Shown piece by piece: positions 16,787 to 23,805 of a stretch of 51,869 nt of DNA. The DNA lies in assembly GCA_024697845.1 (NCBI GenBank), contig JAILRZ010000050.1:1-51869 (forward strand), written 5' to 3'. The position numbers were made by a program, and so were the translations under genes. The notes under the pieces were generated by a model. That model was not told where the DNA came from and did no database searches. It saw nothing but the letters and a program-made list of their open reading frames with translations. How positions within the stretch are numbered: the first letter of the stretch is position 1; each line of letters begins with the position of its first letter. Origin of the DNA: Eubacterium sp. (GTDB lineage Bacteria > Bacillota > Clostridia > Lachnospirales > Lachnospiraceae).

Positions 16787-17572
16787 ATGGCAGTATTAAA
16801 AGATGTAAAAAGAATTGTAATAAAAGTTGGAACATCCACATTGGCATATCCAACAGGAAAAGCGAACATTCGCCAGATGAAGAAACTTGTAACAGTAATC
16901 TCTGATCTGGTAAATTCAGGATTAGAGGTTGCACTGGTAACTTCCGGAGCGATTGGCGTTGGTGTGGGAAAATTAGGACTGAAGGAAAAACCTACGGACA
17001 CCGCCGGAAAACAGGCTGCAGCTACTGTTGGTCAGTGTGAGTTGATGTTTATGTATGATAAACTATTTGGTGAGTTTGGACATGTGGTTGGACAGTTCTT
17101 GTTAACGAAGCGTGATGTGGATAATGAAGAATGTCGAAAAAACATTGTGAATGCCTTCGAAAAGAATTTTGAGTTTGGAGCGATTCCTGTTATAAATGAG
17201 AATGATTCCATTGCAATTGATGAAATTGTTTATGGTGATAATGATAATTTATCTGCAATTGTTGCAAAATTGATTCATGCAGATGCATTGATTATCTTAA
17301 CGGATATTGATGGCCTGTATGATAGTAATCCGAAGGAAAATGAATATGCTAGAATTATTCCTGTTGTAGAAGAGATTACGGAAGAGTTATATCAGATTGC
17401 CGGCGGTAGAGGATCTACTTTAGGAACAGGTGGTATGGCGACAAAGATTCAAGCGGCAGAAAATGCAACAAAGGCAGGAATTCCTACGATTGTTATGCAT
17501 GGTGAAAATCCGGAAAATATTTATAAAGCTTTGGATGGACATCAGATTGGAACTTTTTTTGTGGCAAAATAG
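16787..17572 (+). CDS. proB: Glutamate 5-kinase, short form without PUA domain
   Basis: 261 residues. It should phosphorylate glutamate to gamma-glutamyl phosphate, the first step of proline synthesis, in the cytoplasm. The amino-acid kinase fold is clear: IVIKVGTSTL near residue 10, VTSGAIGVG near 51, INENDSI near 135, DNDNLSA near 150 and TDIDGLYDSNP near 172, then GTGGMATKIQAA. The C-terminal PUA domain of longer enzymes is absent, as in many Firmicutes. The usual partner proA is not adjacent. The ribosome site is AAGAGGAA. Confidence 0.93.
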   Translation: MAVLKDVKRIVIKVGTSTLAYPTGKANIRQMKKLVTVISDLVNSGLEVALVTSGAIGVGVGKLGLKEKPTDTAGKQAAATVGQCELMFMYDKLFGEFGHVVGQFLLTKRDVDNEECRKNIVNAFEKNFEFGAIPVINENDSIAIDEIVYGDNDNLSAIVAKLIHADALIILTDIDGLYDSNPKENEYARIIPVVEEITEELYQIAGGRGSTLGTGGMATKIQAAENATKAGIPTIVMHGENPENIYKALDGHQIGTFFVAK

Positions 17573-17596
17573 AACGACTAGAAGGTGAGGGATTTG

Positions 17597-18475
17597 ATGA
17601 AAAAATTACTCTTTGTCATAAACCCTAAAGCGGGGCAGAAGAAAAGAAAAAACTATATTCGTGAAGTGATTGAAATATTTGAAAATGGCGGTTACCAGGT
17701 TGGTGTTAAGTACACAAAAAAACGCGGTGACGGAACGGAAATTTCAGCGAAATACGGGAACCGGGTTGATTTGATCGTATGTATGGGCGGTGACGGTACA
17801 CTAAACGAAGTGATTGAAGGGATGTTAAAGGATAATGTGCAGACACCGTTGGGATATATTCCTGCAGGGTCTACTAATGATTTTGCACACAGCTTGGGGC
17901 TAAGCACAAATCCAGTGGAACAGGCGAAACGGATTATTTCAAAGCCCGGAAGAATGCTGGATATGGGATGTTTTAACGGAAGATATTTCGTCTACACTGC
18001 GTCAGCTGGTGTTTTTGTAAAGACTTCTTATGCAACACCACAGAGATTAAAAAATCGATTGGGACATACGGCTTATATCCTTGCAGGGGCGAAAGAAGTT
18101 TTTCATTTAAAGCCATTACGATTAAAAATTGAAACAGAAAATGAATCCATTGAAGGAACTTATGTCTTTGCTGCAATTAATAATTCTACAAAAGTTGGAG
18201 GGATTATGAAATTGGACAAAGATCTGGTAAAGTTTAATGACGGGTTTTTTGAATTATTGTTGGTGGATTTTCCGAAAAATCCATTAGAGTTTTTGAAATT
18301 AGTAAATAAATTATTCCACCAGGACTTTTCCGGAAAAATTCGCTTGAAGCAAGTGAAGAAAGTGAAGATTACCGGTTGTGCCGGAATAGACTGGTCCCTG
18401 GATGGTGAAGAAGAAAAAGGGAAGGAACAAGTGAACTTCAAAGTGGTTCCGAATGCAATAAACTTTATTTATTAA
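17597..18475 (+). CDS. Diacylglycerol kinase family lipid kinase (YegS/DgkB-like)
   Basis: 292 residues from the ATG at 17597, which has GGTGAGGG at good spacing; an earlier GTG at 17585 lies inside that site and is less likely. The N-terminal catalytic domain has KLLFVINPKAG, the nucleotide motif CMGGDGTLNEV near residue 66 and PAGSTNDFA near 92. The C-terminal beta-rich part ends in WSLDGEEEKG and VVPNAINFIY, the usual family tail. It probably phosphorylates diacylglycerol or a related lipid at the inner membrane face. Only 24 bases separate it from proB; citrate synthase follows after 20 bases, so the three may share a transcript. Confidence 0.88.
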   Translation: MKKLLFVINPKAGQKKRKNYIREVIEIFENGGYQVGVKYTKKRGDGTEISAKYGNRVDLIVCMGGDGTLNEVIEGMLKDNVQTPLGYIPAGSTNDFAHSLGLSTNPVEQAKRIISKPGRMLDMGCFNGRYFVYTASAGVFVKTSYATPQRLKNRLGHTAYILAGAKEVFHLKPLRLKIETENESIEGTYVFAAINNSTKVGGIMKLDKDLVKFNDGFFELLLVDFPKNPLEFLKLVNKLFHQDFSGKIRLKQVKKVKITGCAGIDWSLDGEEEKGKEQVNFKVVPNAINFIY

Positions 18476-18495
18476 AGATATAAGAGGGGTGCTGG

Positions 18496-19857
18496 ATGAC
18501 TGTTACGAAAAATGAGCTTATACAATCGATTGAAAAGTATTCTACCAAATGTAAGATGAGTGGAAAAGTGGAAAAAGAACTCTTCGCACAGTACGGAGTG
18601 AAACGTGGTTTAAGGGATCTTAACGGAAAAGGGGTATTAACGGGAATTACAAATATTTCTAGAATTGAATCCTCAAAAATTATTAATGGAGAATCTGTTC
18701 CGTGTAAGGGAGAATTATATTATCGTGGATACCGGATTGAGGATTTGGTAGATGGGTTTAAGAATAGTGGACGCTTTGGTTTCGAAGAAACTGCATACTT
18801 GCTTTTGTTTGGTGAGTTGCCAAAGGAAGAGGAACTGGAAGAGTTTTCCGAGATTCTGTCTGCATATCGTAGATTACCAAAGAATTTTGTTCGTGACGTT
18901 ATTATGAAGGCACCGAGTACGGATATTATGAATTCCCTGACAAGAAGTGTTCTGACATTGGCTTCTTATGATAAGGATGTCAGTGATACCTCAGTAGAAA
19001 ATGTCATTCGCCAGTCGATTGAATTGATTGGAGTATTTCCGTTGTTGTCTGTTTACGGATATCATGCATGCAATCATTATATTAAAGGGAATAGTTTTTA
19101 TATTCACAGACCGAAGCCGGGATTATCTGCTAGTGAGAATTTCTTACGCATATTAAGACCGGATAAGAAATATACTGCATTAGAAGCGAAAGTGTTAGAC
19201 ATTTCCTTAGTGTTACATATGGAACATGGTGGGGGAAATAATTCGACTTTTACAACGAGAGTGGTAACTTCGTCTGGTTCAGATACGTATTCGACGATTG
19301 CTGCAGCTCTTTCTTCCTTGAAAGGACCGAGACATGGTGGGGCCAATATTATGGTTGTCCGAATGTTTAAGGATATTAAGAAGAATGTCAAGAATCTCAC
19401 CGATGAAAAGGAAGTCAAAGAATACTTAAGAAAAATATTGAATAAGCAGGCCTTTGACCAGAAGGGATTGATTTACGGTATGGGACATGCAGTTTATTCA
19501 ATCTCTGATCCGCGAGCTGAAATCTTCAAAGGATTTGTTGAAGAACTGGCGAAGGAAAAAGGCAGGGAAAAAGACTTTGCTCTTTATAGCATGATAGAAC
19601 GACTGGCACCAGAAGTGATTAGTGAAGAACGTCATATTTACAAAGGTGTGAGTGCCAACGTAGATTTCTACAGTGGTTTGGTATACAGTATGTTGGACAT
19701 TCCGGAAGAACTCTATACGCCAATGTTTGCAATTGCAAGAATTGTTGGATGGAGTGCGCATCGATTGGAAGAAATAATTAATGCAGAAAAAATCATGAGA
19801 CCAGCATATATCAGTTCCTGTGGAATAAATAAATATGTTGATATTACAGAACGATAA
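18496..19857 (+). CDS. gltA: Citrate synthase (citrate/2-methylcitrate synthase family)
   Basis: 453 residues. It condenses oxaloacetate and acetyl-CoA to citrate, here probably feeding glutamate synthesis in an incomplete TCA pathway. Active-site regions are visible: the first histidine in MEHGGGNNSTFTTR, the second region GPRHGGANIM, the third YGMGHAVYSISDPRA, and the aspartate in NVDFYSGLVYSML. The third region reads GHA instead of the common GHR. An N-terminal extension (about 1-45) precedes the usual GVLTGITNIS start of the fold. A methylcitrate synthase activity cannot be excluded. The ribosome site is AGAGGGGTG. Confidence 0.9.
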   Translation: MTVTKNELIQSIEKYSTKCKMSGKVEKELFAQYGVKRGLRDLNGKGVLTGITNISRIESSKIINGESVPCKGELYYRGYRIEDLVDGFKNSGRFGFEETAYLLLFGELPKEEELEEFSEILSAYRRLPKNFVRDVIMKAPSTDIMNSLTRSVLTLASYDKDVSDTSVENVIRQSIELIGVFPLLSVYGYHACNHYIKGNSFYIHRPKPGLSASENFLRILRPDKKYTALEAKVLDISLVLHMEHGGGNNSTFTTRVVTSSGSDTYSTIAAALSSLKGPRHGGANIMVVRMFKDIKKNVKNLTDEKEVKEYLRKILNKQAFDQKGLIYGMGHAVYSISDPRAEIFKGFVEELAKEKGREKDFALYSMIERLAPEVISEERHIYKGVSANVDFYSGLVYSMLDIPEELYTPMFAIARIVGWSAHRLEEIINAEKIMRPAYISSCGINKYVDITER

Positions 19858-19866
19858 ATGAAAGAG

Positions 19867-19895
19867 AAATCCAGTGCAGTCTTTGTGCTGGATTT
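19867..19895 (+). terminator. Weak hairpin between citrate synthase and greA
   Basis: AAATCCAG pairs with CTGGATTT around a 12-base loop, with only a short T-run. It may give partial termination. Confidence 0.45.
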
Positions 19896-19923
19896 TCATA
19901 TATGGAAAAGAAAGGGGTAGAAA

Positions 19924-20421
19924 ATGAGATTAACACAAAGTGATGTAGAAAAAATCAAAGAAGAAATTGACCATCGTAAGTTGGTGCTTCGTCCAAGAAT
20001 ATTGGAAGACGTAAAAGAAGCAAGAGCCCAGGGGGATTTGAGTGAAAATTTTGAATACAAAGCTGCAAAAAAAGAAAAGAACCAGAATGATGGCCGGATT
20101 CGATATTTGGAAAGGGTTTTAAAGACCGCCACGATTATTGAAGATCATTCGGCTGAGGATGAGGTAGGACTCAATAAAAAGGTTGAAGTATATTTTGAAG
20201 AAGATGATGAATTGGAGACCTTTAAAATTGTTAGTACTATGCGTGGGGATACTGTCCAGGGAAGGATCAGTAATGAATCACCGATGGGCAAGGCTTTGAT
20301 GGGGCATAAAGTTGGAGACCGCATTGAAATTAAAGTCAACGAGGACTACAGTTATTTTGTAGAAATTCGTTCTATTGAAAATATTGGAGAAGAAGATACG
20401 GATACGATACGGACATACTAA
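19924..20421 (+). CDS. greA: Transcription elongation factor GreA
   Basis: 165 residues, normal for GreA/GreB. The N-terminal coiled coil (about 1-75) carries LRPRILEDVKEARAQGDLSENFEY, with the acidic tip D-x-x-E that enters the RNA polymerase secondary channel and stimulates transcript cleavage. The C-terminal FKBP-like domain (about 80-160) has SPMGKALMGHKVGD. The protein rescues backtracked polymerase. The ribosome site is AAAGGGG. The next gene follows after 24 bases. Confidence 0.95.
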   Translation: MRLTQSDVEKIKEEIDHRKLVLRPRILEDVKEARAQGDLSENFEYKAAKKEKNQNDGRIRYLERVLKTATIIEDHSAEDEVGLNKKVEVYFEEDDELETFKIVSTMRGDTVQGRISNESPMGKALMGHKVGDRIEIKVNEDYSYFVEIRSIENIGEEDTDTIRTY

Positions 20422-20445
20422 AGAAGAGTATAGGAGGGAGAGACA

Positions 20446-21432
20446 ATGGCAAAGTCAGAAAAACAAAAACTCAAATTAATTGCGTTGCTGGAAATTCTAA
20501 GAGAGTATACGGATGAAGAACATGGAATTACAATGAATGAAATCATTGAGCAATTGGATCAGAGAGAGATAAAGGCAGAACGAAAGTCCATTTATTCTGA
20601 CTTCGCATTGCTGAATGAAAACGGCTATGAAATCGCAAAAAACAAGGAAAAAGGAAATGTGACTTATTGCCTTTTGAACAGAGAGTTTGAATTGCCGGAA
20701 TTGAAATTGTTGGTGGATGCGGTGCAGGCGTCAAAGTTTATATCTGAGAAAAAGTCCAATGATTTGATTCGAAAGATAGAATCTCTTTCCAGTAAATATC
20801 AGGCAACGGCATTACAGCGTCAGGTATATGTGGCAAATCGAGTGAAAACGAATTATGAGAGCGTATATTACAATATAGATGATATAAACCAAGCTGTTAA
20901 CCAGAACAGCCCGATATCCTTTGATTATTATGAGTGGACGCTACAAAAGGAAATGAAGTTACGCGAAAACGGCCAGAAGAAAAATATCAGCCCATGGGCA
21001 TTGATGTGGGATGATGAAAATTACTATATGGTGGCTTATGATAAAGAGAGTGAACAAATTAAACATTACCGCGTGGATAAGATGAGAAAGATTCGGGTAA
21101 TGGATGGAAGCCGTGATGGAAAAGAACAGTTTGAAAAGTTTGATATGGCAATTTATGCAAAGAAGGTTTTCAATATGTTTACCGGTAATGAACAAAACGT
21201 CAAGCTGGAATTTCATAACCGTCTGATTGGTGTTGTAATGGACAGGTTTGGAAAAGATGTCATGATTATTCCGAATAGCGAGGAAACTTTTACGATTCAT
21301 GTGAAAGTGAATGTTAGTAATATGTTTTATGGATGGATTATCGGTTTGGGGGATGGCGTGAAAATTCTTGGACCGGAACCGGTAGTAGATGATTTTAAAG
21401 CGGTACTGGAAAGAACAAAAAAGAAGTACTAA
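20446..21432 (+). CDS. WYL-domain transcriptional regulator
   Basis: 328 residues. A DeoR-like winged helix (about 8-80; ITMNEIIEQLDQREIKAERKSIYSDF) is followed by a WYL domain (about 140-230) with PWALMWDDENYYMVAYD and IKHYRVDKM, and by a WCX-type C-terminal extension. WYL proteins sense small ligands or nucleic acid and often control DNA-repair or defence genes. It lies between greA and a KdpD-like ATPase and is followed by that gene after 13 bases, suggesting one transcript. No target operator is visible. Confidence 0.88.
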   Translation: MAKSEKQKLKLIALLEILREYTDEEHGITMNEIIEQLDQREIKAERKSIYSDFALLNENGYEIAKNKEKGNVTYCLLNREFELPELKLLVDAVQASKFISEKKSNDLIRKIESLSSKYQATALQRQVYVANRVKTNYESVYYNIDDINQAVNQNSPISFDYYEWTLQKEMKLRENGQKKNISPWALMWDDENYYMVAYDKESEQIKHYRVDKMRKIRVMDGSRDGKEQFEKFDMAIYAKKVFNMFTGNEQNVKLEFHNRLIGVVMDRFGKDVMIIPNSEETFTIHVKVNVSNMFYGWIIGLGDGVKILGPEPVVDDFKAVLERTKKKY

Positions 21433-21445
21433 ATGGAGAAAAGGA

Positions 21446-22090
21446 ATGGATAAAGAAAGAGGAAATCTGTATATATTTACCGGCTATGCACCTGGGGTAG
21501 GCAAGAGTTATCAGATGGTAAAAAAAGCTGTAGAACAAATGGAAACAAAAAAAGTGATTATTGGATTTTTAAATTCAGAACATCGGGATATTGCGCAAAT
21601 GCGTAAAGATTATGGAATCAAGAAAATGTTTCGCCGAAAATATTCTATCAGTCGAATTATGGAAGAACATCCGGATATTGTAGTGATGGATGAATTGGGA
21701 ATGTATTTATTAAACAAGGAACGAAAAAGTTTTGTGTATGAAGATGTGGAAGAATTATTGGATTTGGGCGTAGATGTGTATGCCTCTGCAAATCTGAAGA
21801 AGTTCACTTCACTGAATCCGTTGTTTAAAGAAATAACCGGTATTGGAATTCGAAAAACAATCCCGGATCAGTTTCTTGAAGATGCAAAAAAGATTTACTT
21901 TGTTGATCGGGATCCGATGCTGTTAAGAGTGGACTTTGAAAAGGGGCTGCTATTTGAAAAGGAAAAAATGAATTCCAGAATTATGCAGAAGAATTTTAAA
22001 CCGGACAATTTGAAAGCGTATCGGGAATTAAGTCTGAAGGTTCTTCAGGAGAAGTATCCGGAACAATTAGAAATCATAGAGAGAAATTAA
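21446..22090 (+). CDS. Stand-alone KdpD-type sensor-domain ATPase
   Basis: 214 residues from the ATG at 21446, chosen for its GGAGAAAAGG site; a longer frame from 21389 lies inside the WYL gene. It matches only the N-terminal domain of KdpD sensor kinases: IFTGYAPGVGKSYQMVKKA with a Walker A motif near residue 17, VVMDELG as a Walker B-like site, and VYASANLKKFTSL in the place of the KdpD TxNVQH region. There is no USP domain, no membrane helix and no histidine kinase part, and no kdpFABC lies in the window. It is probably a cytoplasmic nucleotide-binding signalling protein; the role is unknown. Confidence 0.8.
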   Translation: MDKERGNLYIFTGYAPGVGKSYQMVKKAVEQMETKKVIIGFLNSEHRDIAQMRKDYGIKKMFRRKYSISRIMEEHPDIVVMDELGMYLLNKERKSFVYEDVEELLDLGVDVYASANLKKFTSLNPLFKEITGIGIRKTIPDQFLEDAKKIYFVDRDPMLLRVDFEKGLLFEKEKMNSRIMQKNFKPDNLKAYRELSLKVLQEKYPEQLEIIERN

Positions 22091-22095
22091 AAATG

Positions 22096-22124
22096 TCATA
22101 AGTTGTTCTTGCTTTGCGTATAAT
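22096..22124 (+). promoter_or_regulatory. Candidate spoIIID promoter
   Basis: TCATAA (22096-22101) and TATAAT (22119-22124) are 17 bases apart. The elements also resemble a mother-cell sigma-E promoter (-35 with ATA, -10 CGTATAAT), which would fit a spoIIID gene, but the assignment is not decisive. Confidence 0.4.
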
Positions 22125-22154
22125 AATGTAACGAAGACTAACTTGGAACAATGA

Positions 22155-22448
22155 GTGAAAGAATATATTGAAAAAAGAGTGATGGAAAACGCGAAGTATA
22201 TTGTGAACAATCATGCCACGGTAAGAGAGTGCGCAAAGAAAATGGGGAAGAGCAAAAGTACTGTGCATAAAGATGTTTCGGATCGAATTTGGGAGATTGA
22301 CCGGGAACTGGCAAAAAAGGTTCGGAAAATTTTAAATATTAATAAGGCGGAACGTCACATTCGTGGGGGACTGGCTACCAAGAAAAATAAAGAAGAACAA
22401 AAGAAAAGCCTTGCTAAATTAGCAAGGCATTGTAATCGGGGGACCTAG
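22155..22448 (+). CDS. spoIIID: Stage III sporulation transcriptional regulator SpoIIID
   Basis: 97 residues from a GTG start; the start is fixed by the family beginning K-E/D-Y-I. This DNA-binding protein tunes mother-cell gene expression during sporulation. The helix-turn-helix is clear at about 22-45 (ATVRECAKKMGKSKSTVHKDV), followed by the conserved KAERHIRGGLATK near 70-83. The C-terminus is Lys-rich. The last codons contain a near-perfect 10-bp inverted repeat (22408-22428), GCCTTGCTAA and TTAGCAAGGC. Pairing with a downstream mreB/mbl gene resembles the B. subtilis spoIIID-mbl order and supports a spore-forming ancestry. Confidence 0.93.
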   Translation: MKEYIEKRVMENAKYIVNNHATVRECAKKMGKSKSTVHKDVSDRIWEIDRELAKKVRKILNINKAERHIRGGLATKKNKEEQKKSLAKLARHCNRGT

Positions 22449-22642
22449 AGGGAATTTCACCCTCTAGGTTGAGTATGAAAAACTTAAAATACGCCAATAG
22501 GGTATGACGTATTCAACTATGTGCACCACCTAAGTGGTACTTTTAGATAGTAATATAAAGATGTTAAGAAACTATGAACAAATAGTTAACAAAAAGTTAA
22601 ATGTGATGGAAAATGTAGGAAAAACAGTTTTCTACGTTTTTT
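22444..22642 (+). ncRNA. Candidate structured RNA or 3' UTR between spoIIID and mreB
   Basis: A 305-base gap without a gene holds a series of hairpins. P1 is CCTAGAGGG (22444-22452) with CCCTCTAGG (22460-22468), perfect. AATACG (22488-22493) pairs with CGTATT (22508-22513), while TTGAGTA (22469-22475) could instead pair with TATTCAA (22510-22516); the two are mutually exclusive. ACTAT (22516-22520) and ATAGT (22547-22551) enclose ACCAC/GTGGT. A further ACTAT/ATAGT hairpin lies at 22563-22590. The series ends in a terminator at 22611-22642. No known riboswitch consensus that I know fits. Confidence 0.4.
22611..22642 (+). terminator. Intrinsic terminator before the mreB promoter
   Basis: AAATGTAGGAAAA pairs with TTTTCTACGTTTT (with a bulged base) around ACAG, ending in six T. 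It ends the transcript that covers spoIIID and the structured region. Confidence 0.8.
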
Positions 22643-22662
22643 ACTAATTAGCAATGTACAGA

Positions 22663-22690
22663 ATTACAAAAAATTGTTATACTTTATAAT
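22663..22690 (+). promoter_or_regulatory. Candidate sigma-A promoter of mreB
   Basis: ATTACA (22663-22668) and TATAAT (22685-22690) are 16 bases apart. An overlapping alternative is TGTACA (22655-22660) with TATACT (22678-22683) at 17 bases. Confidence 0.5.
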
Positions 22691-22753
22691 GGTATGGATA
22701 TGATAATAACATACGAGAAAAGATAAGCGATTGTGTGTGAAGGAGTCAGATTG

Positions 22754-23746
22754 ATGTTTAATACAGATATTGGAATAGATTTAGGAACAGCCAGTATTTT
22801 GGTATATATAAAGGGAAAAGGCGTGGTGTTGAAGGAACCTGCTGTTGTTGCTGTAGACCGTGACAGTGAGAAAATTAAAGCTGTGGGTGAGGAAGCACGT
22901 TTGATGATTGGAAGAACACCGGGAAATATTTTGGCGATTCGTCCAATGAAACAGGGAGTTATTTCGAATTATTCTATTACAGAGCAGATGATTCGATATT
23001 TTATCCAGAAAGCGATTGGGAAACGTTCTTATAAGAAACCACGAATTTGTATTTGCATTCCGAGTGAAGCAACAGAAGTTGAAAAGAAAGCAGTAGAGGA
23101 TGCTGCATATCAGGCAGGTGCAAGACAGGTATTTACTGTAGAAGAACCATTGGCGGCAGCCATCGGTTCCGGAATTGAAATCCAAAAAGCATGTGGAAAT
23201 ATGATTGTGGATATTGGTGGTGGAACAACGGACATTGCAGTCATTTCATTAGGAGGTACGGTAGTAAGTACTTCTGTTAAAGTTGCCGGTGATGATTTTG
23301 ATGAGGCGATTATTCGTCATATGAGAAAGAAACACAATTTACTGATTGGTGAAAGAACGGCGGAAGAAATCAAGATTGGTATTGGAACCTGTTACAAAAA
23401 GGCTGAAACAGAAAAGATGGAAGTTAGGGGCAGAAACCTTGTTACCGGACTCCCAAAAACTGTAGAAGTGACTTCTGATGAAACAGAAGAAGCATTAAGA
23501 GATGCAACTAGCAGTATTGTAGAAGCCATTCACAGAGTGTTGGAACAGACACCACCGGAACTTGCAGCAGATATAGCAGTGCGTGGAATTGTTCTGACTG
23601 GAGGCGGTTGCCTGCTTCGTGGTTTGGATGAACTGATTGAGTCCAAAACAGGGATTAATGTTATGACTGCGGAAGATCCGATGACAGCAGTTGCAATTGG
23701 AACAGGTCAGTATATCGATGTGATTGATGAACAAAACAAAGAATAA
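22754..23746 (+). CDS. mreB: Rod-shape determining actin homologue MreB/Mbl
   Basis: 330 residues from the ATG at 22754, selected by GAAGGAG eight bases upstream; a GTG at 22733 lies before that site. It is a bacterial actin that polymerises under the membrane and guides lateral wall synthesis. Phosphate-binding loops are present: DIGIDLGTASILVY at the start and MIVDIGGGTTDIAVISLGG near residue 152; the adenosine motif LTGGGCLLRGLDELI lies near 280. The position after spoIIID suggests the Mbl-like paralogue, perhaps with a role in sporulation, but sequence alone does not separate MreB from Mbl. No mreC or mreD follows. Confidence 0.92.
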   Translation: MFNTDIGIDLGTASILVYIKGKGVVLKEPAVVAVDRDSEKIKAVGEEARLMIGRTPGNILAIRPMKQGVISNYSITEQMIRYFIQKAIGKRSYKKPRICICIPSEATEVEKKAVEDAAYQAGARQVFTVEEPLAAAIGSGIEIQKACGNMIVDIGGGTTDIAVISLGGTVVSTSVKVAGDDFDEAIIRHMRKKHNLLIGERTAEEIKIGIGTCYKKAETEKMEVRGRNLVTGLPKTVEVTSDETEEALRDATSSIVEAIHRVLEQTPPELAADIAVRGIVLTGGGCLLRGLDELIESKTGINVMTAEDPMTAVAIGTGQYIDVIDEQNKE

Positions 23747-23751
23747 GATAT

Positions 23752-23793
23752 TACAAGATAGTCGTCCGTGCAGGATGGCTTTCTTGTTCTATT
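23752..23793 (+). terminator. Imperfect hairpin after mreB
   Basis: ACAAGATAGTCGTCC pairs imperfectly with GGATGGCTTTCTTGT around GTGCA, followed by TCTATT. It is a weak candidate terminator. Confidence 0.4.
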
Positions 23794-23805
23794 AGGGAAT
23801 TTGCG

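Noticed and set aside
22408-22428. Inverted repeat at the end of spoIIID as a plus-strand terminator
   Set aside because: There is no T-run on the plus strand and it lies inside the coding region. On the minus strand it would have TTTT, but no gene there needs it.
22444-22642. Known riboswitch (c-di-GMP, SAM, purine, THF, ydaO, fluoride)
   Set aside because: None of the conserved core motifs of these classes that I know is present.
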